From NCBI GenBank assembly GCA_945862295.1, contig CAMAXT010000020.1:1-35764 (forward strand): 35,764 nt of DNA, given 5' to 3'. The position numbers and the translations under genes were made by a program. Of the stretch, positions 26,566-35,764 are shown piece by piece. Under the pieces are notes generated by a model, which ran no database searches, was not told the DNA's origin, and saw nothing but the letters and a program-made list of their open reading frames with translations. Numbering within the stretch: position 1 is the first letter of the stretch; each line of letters opens with the position of its first letter. This DNA is from Pseudobacteriovorax antillogorgiicola (GTDB lineage Bacteria; Bdellovibrionota_B; Oligoflexia; Oligoflexales; CAIYRB01).

Positions 26566-26594
26566 TCGAAAAAGAAGTTCCGGCCAGTTATACT
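26566..26594 (+). promoter_or_regulatory. Candidate promoter of the AsmA/YdbH-like operon
   Basis: TCGAAA (26566-26571), 17-nt spacer, TATACT (26589-26594). It would start transcription near 26601, leaving an untranslated leader of about 80 nt. The -35 matches consensus in four of six positions. Confidence 0.35.
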
Positions 26595-26682
26595 TATATC
26601 ATTGAAAAGACGGCATTTTGTTATTCTTGCGCGCCCAACTTCGACCTTGAAAAACTGTTGCAACCGTTTGTTGAATTGAATC

Positions 26683-29600
26683 ATGGAAGAAAAGTCACAC
26701 GATAAAAAAAATTCTCTGCAACCAGAGAGCGAGGTTCCAACAAGAGCCAAGCCTCGCTGGTTAAGTGGATTTTTTCGTCGAAAAAACAAATCAAACAAAT
26801 CTCTCCATAAAGAAGCCGAAGCTGTTTCTGCCAATTCCGAAGAACAAAGTGATGTTGCAGAACTTATCAGCGATGCCGCTGATCTCATTAGTGATGCGGC
26901 CGCTGCGGTGCCTGAAGTCATTAAAAAGAACCGCTGGGTTTTGCTGCTCCTGTTTCGCGTTTTCTTCTACGGTTTCTGTGCGCTCGTGGCACTTCTTCTC
27001 GTTGCTTATACCTGTATAAAAATCTTCGTCAAACCCGATGACTTGAAGCGAATTATAAAAGAAAATGTCGAACTGCAGACCGGCGGCAAACTTGATATCG
27101 GTGCAGTGAAATTCGATCCGGCTACGGGTATTTTAATCTCCAACGTCGAATTCTATGCACCAGAACCAGGGGATGCGCGCGGCATGCTCGAGGGCGGCAA
27201 TATTATTCCTATTCCTCTCGCTAACTTCGAAGCGCTCAATATCATTTACAGCGTCCCTAAAATGCTAGCGGCAAAAATCAATATTAATGCGATGCAGCTT
27301 GTCGAACCGCAGGTGCATTTAAAAATGGTCGATGGCGTCTGGAATTTCCAAGGCATCATCGACTATCGGAACAGAAAATTCCCTCCGGAAGCAGCTCCCA
27401 TCGAAGAAGAATCGACTGGCAGCGCAATTGATAAGTTCTATTTAATAAGCCCAGCAGTCATTTACATGCCGATACAAATTCTTGCTCAGAATATCGGTAT
27501 TAAAAATCTTAAACTAGACATGATCGAGGAATCAAAAGGCAAGATTGCAAAGATCATCGTAACCAATGGGTTAAGTTTCGACATCGGTGCGTTTTGGCAC
27601 AAAAAAACTAGCAACTTCTGGTTTAGCGTACTCAGCCTATTCGATAGTCCATTCGAGCTCGATATGAAAGAAGCCAAGAAGGACGAAGAAGGAAATGTTG
27701 TCGGTGATCTTGAACAGACATTACTTCTTAGTACGGCCTTAGTTTTACGGGCTGAACTTTCGGACTTTGCAAATATCAAAGTCGACTTCGCGAATCGACT
27801 CACCAACCTTACGACTCCTATCGCTGGTTATCAGGACATCGGCAATTTCATGAAGGTCAGGGCGAAAGTTGCAGACACATTGAAGATGGTCGATATTGAG
27901 ACTCTTGAAGTCGACTTTGCCGACGCACTATCCTATTCCTTGAATGGTAAAATTGAGATTGATTCTTTCGAGTTGAAAGCGATCACTTTAAAGCTTGTTC
28001 AGAAATTTAACCTCGACATTGAAAATGCCGCGGTCTTAGCGACTCCTTTTATAAAAGGCATCAAGGGCGACGGCAGCATTAGTTTCGACAAATTTAAGAT
28101 AGACGGTGTCATCGAGCCAGAAAAACTTACAAATTTTGATAAAGGGTTCGCCCTCCCCTATGTTTCAGGGGTTGTTTGGCTGGAAAATATTTGGGCTGAT
28201 ATACCTGAATCTGGATTTTCCATGCAGCCGATTTCAGGCGACGTATCATTAGCAGCCGGACCGGCACTTAATGGTACCGGCAGTCAGGCTGACATTGCGA
28301 TGAATATCAATGTCCCGAAGTTCAATTTAGAACAGAAACTTAAGTTTGGTTCTGTTTCCGCCGGCGTTGAAAATTTAGCAATGAATTCAACCATACGGGC
28401 TTTGTGGCCCGAGATGCTTGTTCCGGTCTTAAAAATGAATGTTCAAGCGGAACGAGTTGTGGCTAAGGGTACTAACATTGCACCGGTTGATGTACCGCTA
28501 TTTTTTGATCTCGACGCTGAGGGCGGAAAAGATCTGAGCCGAATTTCTGCAAACCTAAGCGCGGAGTTGACTGATCTCGCGGAATTTTCTTTAAACCTAA
28601 ATTGTTCGGATGTTTGTCAGCGCTTCCGAGTGAGCACTCAAAGCCGTTTGGAGTCGTTTGAAAAGCTTCACTCGATTATTTTTCCATTGGGCGCTAGTTT
28701 AAACCTTACAGAATTTATGCCGACCAGAATGTCGGGTTCTTTGGACTTTCAGTTCGCTGCTCGTGGCACGATTCCCGATCCTCTGACCACACCGGTGCCA
28801 GAGCTGCTTAAAAAACTTGATGCCAGGTTTAACTCGCAGGTCAACCTCAATAAACTTTCGGCGCAGGTACCCTTTTTCAATACGAATATAAAGGGCTTTG
28901 ACAACAGGATTGCGATTAACGGTAGTCATAATCAACAGAAGATCGATATCACTCAAAAGATCGACTCTCTAACGCTGACGCTTGAAAACAAAGAGACGAA
29001 GAAAAGTGTTCCTGTTGAGCTAAACAAATATCAGATCGTTTCTGAGATCACCAATGAAGTCACGGAACCTCTCGATCTTGTCCGCATCAAAGAAATTATG
29101 AATACCTCCATCGAACTGGATATTTATTTCGCGAAGCTTTCTGCAGAAGGTTTGCTGCCGATGCCGATTAGGGAGTTGCAGCTTTATATCGAAGGTAGTC
29201 AGAGCAAGCTTGTAGATATTACGGTCGATGAAATTACTCTTAAAATACCAAATCTCGGACTTGAGGCTTTGGTAAAAGCTGAGTCGACGTTGGGTCCAGA
29301 TTATATGCCGACCAAGGCGAAGGTCGATATTAAAGCCAACGTCAATCATAACGGCAGTCAGATTCTTCCTGATGGTGTCAAGACAAGTGGCGGGCTATCT
29401 CTTGAGCTCGTGGTTGAAACGCCGGACTTAAAGAATGTTTCTATCGTCGGTGAGACAAAATTTGACCGTTTCTACATCACCCTACCCGGGGCGACAGAGG
29501 CGGACACAATCATTGTTGAAGATATAAGGGGTCAGATTCCCTTCAAGCAGGTTATTAATATTCCAGACACCCTTGCATTAGTTGAGCGCTTAACAGCAGC

Positions 29601-30528
29601 TCTAAAAGTTGCGCCATCAACTACAATTGCTCCTGGTACTTCTGCTGTGCAAGCGTCGGCCGCTGAAAAGGAAGTTGACGTCGAAAGTATCGATCTTTCT
29701 GGCGTTGATGCGCGCAAAACGGGCTTAAACACCTCTGTAAATAAATATCTCGCCAAGCAGAGTAATACTGCCCAGAAAGATGCGAATAAGATCGCTATGG
29801 TTGACTACGGTGCTGTTCGGCCGTATTTCCCGGATCGTCGTCCACTTTCAATTCAAAGAATTCTTGCGCGAAATTTGGAGTTCACCCGAATGGAGTTTGA
29901 TATTGTACTCAAACAAAATTGGTTTGGTTTGAGTCAATTTGTCATGAACTTTCTCGGTGGTAAGATTCAAGGTGATTTACAGCTTTCATTTGACCCTCTC
30001 CCGCGCGCGCTAAAAACAGCCGTGCATATGACACGACTAGACACCCGAAAAATTCTTGACCGCTTTCCAGATATAAAAGGTAAATCTGGTGGATGGAATG
30101 TTTTCGGGAGTAACCCATACATCGACGGTACCATCCATCTTGATGTTGATATTCCGTCAAAAGATTTCTCGGGTGGCATTGAGATTACGAGCATTGGTAA
30201 AGAGCAGATGAAGATGATGCTCTACTATGTGGATCCTTATGAGAAGAACGAAAACATCGCCGATATTCGCAAAGCATTGAGCTTGGGTGAAGTCCGCAAT
30301 GTCTCCATACCTTTCAACAACGGCGAGATTGGTATGGATGTGGACGTCCGTCTACTAAGTGCGGTGCCTATTCCAACGCCAAAACTGTCAAGATTTCCAG
30401 CAAATCAGATTCTGGAAAATTTCGTTGACCTTAGTAAGGTCAATATGCGGCCCGAAGATGATGTGCCGGTAGAAGCAATACCGCCGGTAGCGACGACTGA
30501 ACCACCAAAGACAGAGGCGACCCAATGA
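26683..30528 (+). CDS. AsmA-like / YdbH-like envelope protein
   Basis: Very large inner-membrane-anchored periplasmic protein, 1281 residues. A charged cytoplasmic N-terminus with a short internal repeat (ELISDAADLISDAAAAV, about 60-77) leads to one membrane helix (about 85-114). The AsmA-type start follows at once: VELQTGGKLDIGAVKFDPATGILISNVEFYAP. The rest is repeated amphipathic beta strands, as in AsmA, TamB and YdbH proteins, which form lipid-conducting bridges between membranes. The next gene overlaps by ATGA and encodes a YdbL-like DUF1318 lipoprotein; in E. coli, ydbH-ynbE-ydbL form one operon for phospholipid transport, which supports a YdbH-like role. It is longer than E. coli YdbH (about 880). 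The specific YdbH assignment is inferred from context. Confidence 0.8.
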   Translation: MEEKSHDKKNSLQPESEVPTRAKPRWLSGFFRRKNKSNKSLHKEAEAVSANSEEQSDVAELISDAADLISDAAAAVPEVIKKNRWVLLLLFRVFFYGFCALVALLLVAYTCIKIFVKPDDLKRIIKENVELQTGGKLDIGAVKFDPATGILISNVEFYAPEPGDARGMLEGGNIIPIPLANFEALNIIYSVPKMLAAKININAMQLVEPQVHLKMVDGVWNFQGIIDYRNRKFPPEAAPIEEESTGSAIDKFYLISPAVIYMPIQILAQNIGIKNLKLDMIEESKGKIAKIIVTNGLSFDIGAFWHKKTSNFWFSVLSLFDSPFELDMKEAKKDEEGNVVGDLEQTLLLSTALVLRAELSDFANIKVDFANRLTNLTTPIAGYQDIGNFMKVRAKVADTLKMVDIETLEVDFADALSYSLNGKIEIDSFELKAITLKLVQKFNLDIENAAVLATPFIKGIKGDGSISFDKFKIDGVIEPEKLTNFDKGFALPYVSGVVWLENIWADIPESGFSMQPISGDVSLAAGPALNGTGSQADIAMNINVPKFNLEQKLKFGSVSAGVENLAMNSTIRALWPEMLVPVLKMNVQAERVVAKGTNIAPVDVPLFFDLDAEGGKDLSRISANLSAELTDLAEFSLNLNCSDVCQRFRVSTQSRLESFEKLHSIIFPLGASLNLTEFMPTRMSGSLDFQFAARGTIPDPLTTPVPELLKKLDARFNSQVNLNKLSAQVPFFNTNIKGFDNRIAINGSHNQQKIDITQKIDSLTLTLENKETKKSVPVELNKYQIVSEITNEVTEPLDLVRIKEIMNTSIELDIYFAKLSAEGLLPMPIRELQLYIEGSQSKLVDITVDEITLKIPNLGLEALVKAESTLGPDYMPTKAKVDIKANVNHNGSQILPDGVKTSGGLSLELVVETPDLKNVSIVGETKFDRFYITLPGATEADTIIVEDIRGQIPFKQVINIPDTLALVERLTAALKVAPSTTIAPGTSAVQASAAEKEVDVESIDLSGVDARKTGLNTSVNKYLAKQSNTAQKDANKIAMVDYGAVRPYFPDRRPLSIQRILARNLEFTRMEFDIVLKQNWFGLSQFVMNFLGGKIQGDLQLSFDPLPRALKTAVHMTRLDTRKILDRFPDIKGKSGGWNVFGSNPYIDGTIHLDVDIPSKDFSGGIEITSIGKEQMKMMLYYVDPYEKNENIADIRKALSLGEVRNVSIPFNNGEIGMDVDVRLLSAVPIPTPKLSRFPANQILENFVDLSKVNMRPEDDVPVEAIPPVATTEPPKTEATQ

Positions 30529-31076
30529 CAATAATACATCGCAAGACATCGCCGATGATGTTCATCTGCATGATCCTTATCCTGCAGGGCTGCGCTTTCA
30601 ATTTTGAGCTAACATCTCAGCGTACCGCCCTTGAAAATCAAGTGATGGGTGCTTACAAAGAACTTGAAGACGAACTTGTTCTTTCAGCGGCTGCCAGAGG
30701 ATCGGGCACGGTCGGAACAGCTAACAAACCTGCAGTCATAGCTGGTCAAAATCAAATGTATAATATCGACGAAATACAAGAATTAAAGAACGCCGGGCTC
30801 TTTGGCGAAGGTGTTGACGGCTATATCAAAAAGATAAACCGAAAAGATCCTGCTGCAAGCGTCCCGAAAGTCCTTCTCGATAACATCGATGCGCTGTTTC
30901 AAGCGGAAAATCGTGACCGGGAAGTGATCTGGCATCACATCATCGAAGAAAATAAAAATCTTTCCAATAGTGATCTCCCAAATATTCGCCGTACCTATGC
31001 TAAGGTTATGCAGGAGAAATCGCTGCAGGGACATTGGTATCAAGATGAGTCAGGTGTCTGGGTTCAGAAAAATTAG
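30525..31076 (+). CDS. YdbL-like DUF1318 lipoprotein
   Basis: Small lipoprotein of 183 residues. A signal peptide ends in LILQGC, with Cys23 as the likely lipidated residue. The DUF1318 pattern follows: IQELKNAGLFGEGVDGYIKKI, then VIWHHIIEENKNLSNSDLPNIRRTYAKVMQEKSL and a terminal GHWYQDESGVWVQK, close to YdbL's closing G.W..K motif. In E. coli, YdbL is a soluble periplasmic partner modulating the YdbH-YnbE bridge; here the lipobox suggests membrane attachment, perhaps combining the roles of YnbE and YdbL. It overlaps the AsmA/YdbH-like gene by 4 bp and ends 23 bp before the TolB-TPR-CHAT gene. Confidence 0.85.
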   Translation: MTIIHRKTSPMMFICMILILQGCAFNFELTSQRTALENQVMGAYKELEDELVLSAAARGSGTVGTANKPAVIAGQNQMYNIDEIQELKNAGLFGEGVDGYIKKINRKDPAASVPKVLLDNIDALFQAENRDREVIWHHIIEENKNLSNSDLPNIRRTYAKVMQEKSLQGHWYQDESGVWVQKN

Positions 31077-31099
31077 TGAGTAGAGTGAGTTGCTGACTG

Positions 31100-34000
31100 A
31101 TGAGACTGCACCATTCAATTTTGACCACCGCTCTATTGGTTTCCTGTTCGGGAAGCCAAATGCTATTCTTTTCGGAGCAAATAACCCCTGAATCCGAACT
31201 TTATAAAATCCATATTCCCGAACAAGTTACAGCTGGCAACGAAAGTAACTTTGCACCCGATCTGTCTACTGACGGTAAAATCGTCATTTATACATCCGAC
31301 CGAAAAGGCAATAAAGATATCTGGCAAAAGGCTGCTGGTGGCGGATTCGGTTATCAACTAACAAAACATTCTGCGGATGATTTTTCTCCTGTCCTTTCAC
31401 CTGATGGTGATGAAGTCGCCTTTGTTTCAAGGCGAGAGGATGCTGCTGGCGATATCACTATTATGGATATTGGCTTTACTTTTAGCCTTCCAGGAAAAAA
31501 CAAAGAGAAGCCGGTTGAGTCGATCGCTTCAAATACAACAGAGGATTCTTCACCAGCTTGGTTTCCCAAAGGTGATAAGATCGTTTTCGCATCGAGAAAA
31601 CCTGGGGAGACTTCGTCTGTTCTGATGTTTGCAGAACTATCAGACCGCAAAGCTCAGCCACTTTCTGATATTCGAGGTGAGCAGCCCAGTGTTTCGCCGG
31701 ATGGAAAATTTGTAGCCTATGTTCGTTCCGGGTCTATATATGTTTACGATATAGACTCCGACAAGAATGAGCGTTTAACCGAAAGTGGGATCGTGCAAGA
31801 CGGCCATCCGCGTTTTAGTAGTGATGGCAAGACTTTGGTGTTCGTTCGTTATAGCGATGACACGAATAAAGACGGAGTATTTAATGCAGATGACAGCGCT
31901 TCCGTTTGGACGCTCGATTTGGCAAAACACAGAAGTCAAAAGAATAAGAATAATTTCGAGATTGAGCCGTTAACATCGTCGGCCGTTCCAGCGCTCTATC
32001 CGCAGATTAGAGCGCCTTTTCTATATGTTGCACTCAGCACAGTTGAAGGCTTAGATATCTTCCGTTATCCTCAGTATGGACAGGTCCAACTCGGCCCAGA
32101 CAAGGCGAAGTTCGAAGCTCTGTACGCAAAAACAGCTGATCCTGATGATGAAATATTTCTACTTAGAAAAATGCAGCACCTGCTCTTCAACTCGGGCGAT
32201 CACTCCAGCTTAATTATTTTTGCTGTTAGGGAGATGGAAGCTCATTTGGAGAGAGGAAAAAATCTTGAGCTAAGCTGGTTGGCTGAGAAATTAAACTTAA
32301 ACTATCCCGAAGAATCCAATGTCGCGGTCATCTCGGAAACCCTGCAAATTGAGGCCGAGCTTGCTCCACTGATGTTTCCAGCATTTCAAGGTAACTTAGC
32401 CCCAGCGCGCTTACGTAACTTACAAACGCTCTACCAGCGCTCTATTGGTCTTGCCGGTAGATTAAAGGCAGACAAATTACTTTTTTACCGGGCAAATGCC
32501 GAGATTCTTCTTATCCAAGCGAAGCTGAAGGCTTCAATGCGAGAGTTTTTTGAGGCAAGTAAGATCCTTGAAAGTATTTCACTCGCATTCCCTGCTGAGA
32601 AAAGAACAATTGCTAAGGCCCACCTCTATGCTGGAGCTATTGCACCGGTAGTTACCGGTATCGACGCCGCGATTGTTATCTACCGTGACATCATTCAAAA
32701 TTTTGGCGAGCAATCTGATCTCGTTCAACTGGCAGTTGACCGGGCAGTAGAGCTGGTTGCGTCCTCAGAGAATCCAATTGAGGCCTTACAGAAATTAAAG
32801 ACTGATTCTGTCAGTCTGCCGATTCTTGCCTCTAGTGCCCATTTGCGAATCGCTGAGATCTTTCGAACAAAAAATCTCGAATCGGTTTACGCAAACGAGT
32901 TGAGGCAAATTGTTGAGCAATACCCCAATGCTGAGACAATTACGCTCCGTGCCGCTGATGCGCTATCGAGACTTGAAGAAGGTAACGACCGCTATGACGA
33001 TGCCGAAAGCATGCTTAAAACATTGGTCGACAACACAGGTGGCAAATCTGCTGATTTCGCCAAGGGTGCGCAACGAGTATATTTTGATTTTCTTCTACGT
33101 CTCGCTGAATTGAACATGAAAGACCGAGCTTTTGAAGCGGCCGTCGATATTTATGCGCGTGTTATTAAACAAGATCCAATTGAAATCAATGCCCACCGCG
33201 GGTTGATTGATGCGCACTACCGTAAAGGTACTTTGGAAAGCATCGGGGCTTACTACGAGAATCAGTATGACGATAATTCTAGTAGCGCCGAGTGGACCTA
33301 CTTTTGGTCTTACCTTCTTACCTACAAGATTGACACAGCCAAAGGTGTCCGAGATAAGATTGCTGCAATTGACGATGCTATAAGTGTCGCCGAAGAATCT
33401 CGCGTCATAAATGCGCAGGTTTTGCAGATTCATCAGACTCTTGGTTGGCTATATTTGCAAAAAGGTTACTGGCTAGGAAAGTACCACGATTCCGGTTCTG
33501 TTCTGGCGGAAATGCGAAGTAGCTTTGGGATCACCCGCTCTTTCTTCGGGTCTCCGGAACCTAATTGGTTAGAGCTCGGTATCGAATCATTTCAAGCAGC
33601 GTACTATTTAAGTAAGCCTGATTCTATAGAGCGTGCAGGGATTGCAAGAAACCTTGCTCAAACCTACTTTGAACTCAAAAACTTTCAGAAGGCTCTAACC
33701 TATTACAGCCAACGTATCAAACTTCTATCGATTGTTCCCATTCGTGAGCCTGAGGTCGAAGCCCTTTTGTTTCGCAATGCTGGTAGATCAGCCTTTCAGA
33801 TCGAAGAACTTGAACTTGCAGAGAATCTGCAACGTAACGCGCTACTAGCTTGGGAAAAACTCGACGATAAAGACATGATTAAGTACTCAATCGACGCTTT
33901 GGCATTGACTCTGCGCGAGAGGAAAAATTACAACGAGGCATACCTACTCTATGACCGCCTGCGTAAACTACACGCGTCAATGAAAGACCGCTTCAATGAG

Positions 34001-35764
34001 ATCGCGGCGGTCACCAACATGGGATACTGCGCATTCGAACTCAACCGCCTCGACGGATCACTGGCACTATTTGATGAAGCTGAGAAACTCCTGGCGGAAG
34101 CGGAAAGTTCAGGTGTCAAAGATACTGCTGCCGCCTCTGGAGCAATCCAGATTGATTTAGGTGGCCAGGGTTCATCAGCCAAAGGCTTCAATGTCTTTGA
34201 TCGCAAAAACCTGCTGCTCACCTTTAAAGGTAAGATCTTCGAAAAGTGGAACCGTCATGACATGGTTTATGATCAGTACCTCGCGAAGCTTAAACTTTTG
34301 AAAGACGAGCGAACATTCCAGATCAAAGAGAATGATAAAGATGACAAATTCCTAGCAGAAGAGGTCTCTGTCGCGGCAAATAACTTAGGTGAACTTGCCG
34401 TTCGGAATGGTCGGATGTTTCTAGCCGCGGAACACTTTAAAGAAGCGGTGGCATTCGCTGAATTCTCTCGCCCTGAAGGTCAGGAGGGTATGAGCAATCA
34501 GGAAGCACTTAATTACGTCAACTACCTGAAGATCCAACTTCGCAAATCTTCGATAGGGCTGCTCCCTCCAGCGGAACTGAAGATTCTTACTCAAGAGATT
34601 GATGCCCGTACCGCGGAGTTACAAGTCCGTTTTGATGCTGGGGACAAGTCTGTAGCTCGCTTTATTTCCCAACTGGTTTCAGTTGGCAATCAGATGCGAT
34701 TAGGTACCAGTGGTCTTGCGCCTAAGGCGCAATTGACTGCTGATAATGTCAAAAATATGCTCGCTGTTAGTAGCACCACTGATCCCGCAGGAAAGCAAAG
34801 CCGCAGCATGATGTTGGCCTTTAAAAACCTACCCGATGGATTGGAATCAGATGTTTCAACTCCGGCAAAGAGTGCGTACGAAGCTTTTAAAGACGAAGCT
34901 CTCAAAATTCCTTCACTAGCGTGGAAATTTCATGCGATGGGTAACGACTTCATTAAAGCCTACGACGTAGTTAAACTCTACATCGCTGGAGGTGGCGTCC
35001 TCGCATCAGCCGCTGACCGGCTTCTATTGCGCGTTGTTTTTGAAAAATCGTTCGATCAAGCAGGAAACCTAGAATCAGAACAGGGTAGTTTGCAACTTAG
35101 AGGCTACCTGCTGACTAAGTATCAAGAACTCGCGAATCGTACATTTGGAGCCACAAAGGTTGTTGAAGGAAAATCGGTCTTAGAACTTAGTCCTCGGATA
35201 AAAGCACTTCTTGATTTAAAGCCGACGGATGATTTAAAGGCCTCGTTATCAGGCGCAGGCGTGGTTAGCATGCACCGGATGATTAATGGAAATATCCTCG
35301 TATCTTACCAGTCCAGTAAATCATCCTTTTTCAAGATAGTAACCCTTAAAAACAGCACAAAACTGAATTTAGAGAACTATCAAAAAGTACTTGCAGACGC
35401 CGGTGTTCTAAAAAGTCTAGCTGATGATGGTGTCGGGGAACTCTACATTGTGCCCTCGGGTGAACTTTACAACGTTCAATGGGATCAAGTCGCAACTGAC
35501 AAAGGTAAGCTGAGCAGTCAGTATAATATCGCCTATCTGCCGGCAGTTGATTTTCTCCCTGCTCTCTACAAAAGACGCAATGTAAATAAACATTGGATCA
35601 GTCATGTTAAGTCAAAACTCAATCCAGTTGAGTTTAAAACAAGTTTAGGCAACCGCGACTATGAGGGATTCACTGACGAGCAGCCGGCAGATCTAGTTGC
35701 ACTTCGCAAAGCCGAAGTCCTGCATTTTGATACGCCTTTGATGCTAAATACAGTTGAAGCAATC
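31100..35764 (+). CDS. Giant lipoprotein: TolB-like propeller, TPR-like repeats, CHAT domain (3' truncated)
   Basis: Open frame of 1555 codons without a stop, running off the right edge. A short signal peptide ends in lipobox LVSC (Cys16). Residues about 45-330 form a TolB/PD40-type propeller (NFAPDLSTDGKIVIYTSDRKG, FSPVLSPDGDEVAFVSRR, SPAWFPKGDKIVFASR, QPSVSPDGKFVAYVR). Helical TPR-like repeats occupy about 370-1180 (for example AFEAAVDIYARVIKQDPIEINAHRG, ALTYYSQRIKLL). From about 1360 a CHAT domain begins: GELYIVPSGELYNVQWDQV, then YNIAYLPAVDFL and AEVLHFDTPL (1538-1547). CHAT is a caspase-like peptidase fold. The usual family motif is LHFATHG; here the second His is Pro1546, so the protease may be inactive. 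The Cys motif would lie beyond the edge. It is third in the AsmA/YdbH-DUF1318 operon (23-bp gap), with a weak ribosome-binding site. Confidence 0.85.
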   Translation, partial: MRLHHSILTTALLVSCSGSQMLFFSEQITPESELYKIHIPEQVTAGNESNFAPDLSTDGKIVIYTSDRKGNKDIWQKAAGGGFGYQLTKHSADDFSPVLSPDGDEVAFVSRREDAAGDITIMDIGFTFSLPGKNKEKPVESIASNTTEDSSPAWFPKGDKIVFASRKPGETSSVLMFAELSDRKAQPLSDIRGEQPSVSPDGKFVAYVRSGSIYVYDIDSDKNERLTESGIVQDGHPRFSSDGKTLVFVRYSDDTNKDGVFNADDSASVWTLDLAKHRSQKNKNNFEIEPLTSSAVPALYPQIRAPFLYVALSTVEGLDIFRYPQYGQVQLGPDKAKFEALYAKTADPDDEIFLLRKMQHLLFNSGDHSSLIIFAVREMEAHLERGKNLELSWLAEKLNLNYPEESNVAVISETLQIEAELAPLMFPAFQGNLAPARLRNLQTLYQRSIGLAGRLKADKLLFYRANAEILLIQAKLKASMREFFEASKILESISLAFPAEKRTIAKAHLYAGAIAPVVTGIDAAIVIYRDIIQNFGEQSDLVQLAVDRAVELVASSENPIEALQKLKTDSVSLPILASSAHLRIAEIFRTKNLESVYANELRQIVEQYPNAETITLRAADALSRLEEGNDRYDDAESMLKTLVDNTGGKSADFAKGAQRVYFDFLLRLAELNMKDRAFEAAVDIYARVIKQDPIEINAHRGLIDAHYRKGTLESIGAYYENQYDDNSSSAEWTYFWSYLLTYKIDTAKGVRDKIAAIDDAISVAEESRVINAQVLQIHQTLGWLYLQKGYWLGKYHDSGSVLAEMRSSFGITRSFFGSPEPNWLELGIESFQAAYYLSKPDSIERAGIARNLAQTYFELKNFQKALTYYSQRIKLLSIVPIREPEVEALLFRNAGRSAFQIEELELAENLQRNALLAWEKLDDKDMIKYSIDALALTLRERKNYNEAYLLYDRLRKLHASMKDRFNEIAAVTNMGYCAFELNRLDGSLALFDEAEKLLAEAESSGVKDTAAASGAIQIDLGGQGSSAKGFNVFDRKNLLLTFKGKIFEKWNRHDMVYDQYLAKLKLLKDERTFQIKENDKDDKFLAEEVSVAANNLGELAVRNGRMFLAAEHFKEAVAFAEFSRPEGQEGMSNQEALNYVNYLKIQLRKSSIGLLPPAELKILTQEIDARTAELQVRFDAGDKSVARFISQLVSVGNQMRLGTSGLAPKAQLTADNVKNMLAVSSTTDPAGKQSRSMMLAFKNLPDGLESDVSTPAKSAYEAFKDEALKIPSLAWKFHAMGNDFIKAYDVVKLYIAGGGVLASAADRLLLRVVFEKSFDQAGNLESEQGSLQLRGYLLTKYQELANRTFGATKVVEGKSVLELSPRIKALLDLKPTDDLKASLSGAGVVSMHRMINGNILVSYQSSKSSFFKIVTLKNSTKLNLENYQKVLADAGVLKSLADDGVGELYIVPSGELYNVQWDQVATDKGKLSSQYNIAYLPAVDFLPALYKRRNVNKHWISHVKSKLNPVEFKTSLGNRDYEGFTDEQPADLVALRKAEVLHFDTPLMLNTVEAI

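Larger units (their letters stand above)
26212..26682. other. 471-bp spacer before the AsmA/YdbH-like operon
   Basis: Contains the candidate small RNA and terminator (to 26430) and, after them, a possible promoter for the next gene. Open frames crossing it on both strands have no recognisable family or ribosome-binding site and were not called. Confidence 0.6.

Noticed and set aside
26379-26705. 108-codon plus-strand frame before the AsmA/YdbH-like gene
   Set aside because: It runs through the terminator stem, overlaps the next gene's start in another frame, and its Cys/Phe-rich product resembles no protein.
26442-26921. 159-codon minus-strand frame
   Set aside because: Antisense to the start of the AsmA/YdbH-like gene; its Ser/Ala-rich part mirrors the repeat coding for the cytoplasmic N-terminus.

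Overview
The window is chromosomal DNA from a Gram-negative bacterium. It encodes a TolC-type outer-membrane protein, several lipoproteins with lipoboxes, a periplasmic PBP4-type peptidase and AsmA/YdbH-like and YdbL-like envelope proteins. The mix (a fused 2-oxoacid dehydrogenase E1, the trxB-mrp-DUF971 run, a TolB-propeller/TPR/CHAT lipoprotein) fits a Bdellovibrionota/Oligoflexia or other former deltaproteobacterial lineage. That assignment is a tentative inference from gene content. No rRNA, tRNA, CRISPR array, IS element or phage gene was recognised.

Region A (1-7108, + strand) is an export operon. It starts with a left-truncated ABC exporter carrying a degenerate C39 domain, followed 3 nt later by a second ABC exporter with an intact C39 Cys-His-Asp triad, and 2 nt later by a TolC-like protein. 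Both exporters have a cyclic-nucleotide-binding-like N-terminus. This looks like a peptide-processing exporter pair. No HlyD adaptor or leader-peptide substrate is visible; both could lie left of the window.

Region B (7090-16602, both strands) is a dense accessory cluster of tailoring enzymes: a GT1-like glycosyltransferase, a GT64-like GT-A glycosyltransferase, a GT2 glycosyltransferase coupled to a radical SAM enzyme with an N-terminal SPASM-like domain, a fused E1 alpha/beta dehydrogenase, a TPR-TylF methyltransferase, an FkbM methyltransferase and an Old Yellow Enzyme reductase. Three convergent pairs overlap tail to tail (19, 45 and 41 bp). Genes diverge from short AT-rich spacers, one holding a 21-bp palindrome and another a good sigma70-like promoter. 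With Region A this suggests biosynthesis and export of a modified, glycosylated product. Whether that product is peptide, lipid or polysaccharide cannot be decided from the sequence.

Region C (16616-26211) is housekeeping: trxB-mrp-DUF971 on the minus strand, dacB (PBP4) and maeB (malic enzyme with phosphotransacetylase domain) on the plus strand, a bidirectional terminator, a convergent metzincin lipoprotein, and a GlcD/D-2-hydroxyglutarate-type FAD dehydrogenase.

Region D (26212-35764) opens with a 471-bp spacer holding a strong terminator and a candidate structured small RNA. An envelope operon follows: a 1281-residue AsmA/YdbH-like protein, a YdbL-like (DUF1318) lipoprotein overlapping it by ATGA, and a very large lipoprotein, open at the right edge, with a TolB-like propeller, TPR-like helices and the start of a CHAT (caspase-like) domain whose usual catalytic-His motif looks altered.
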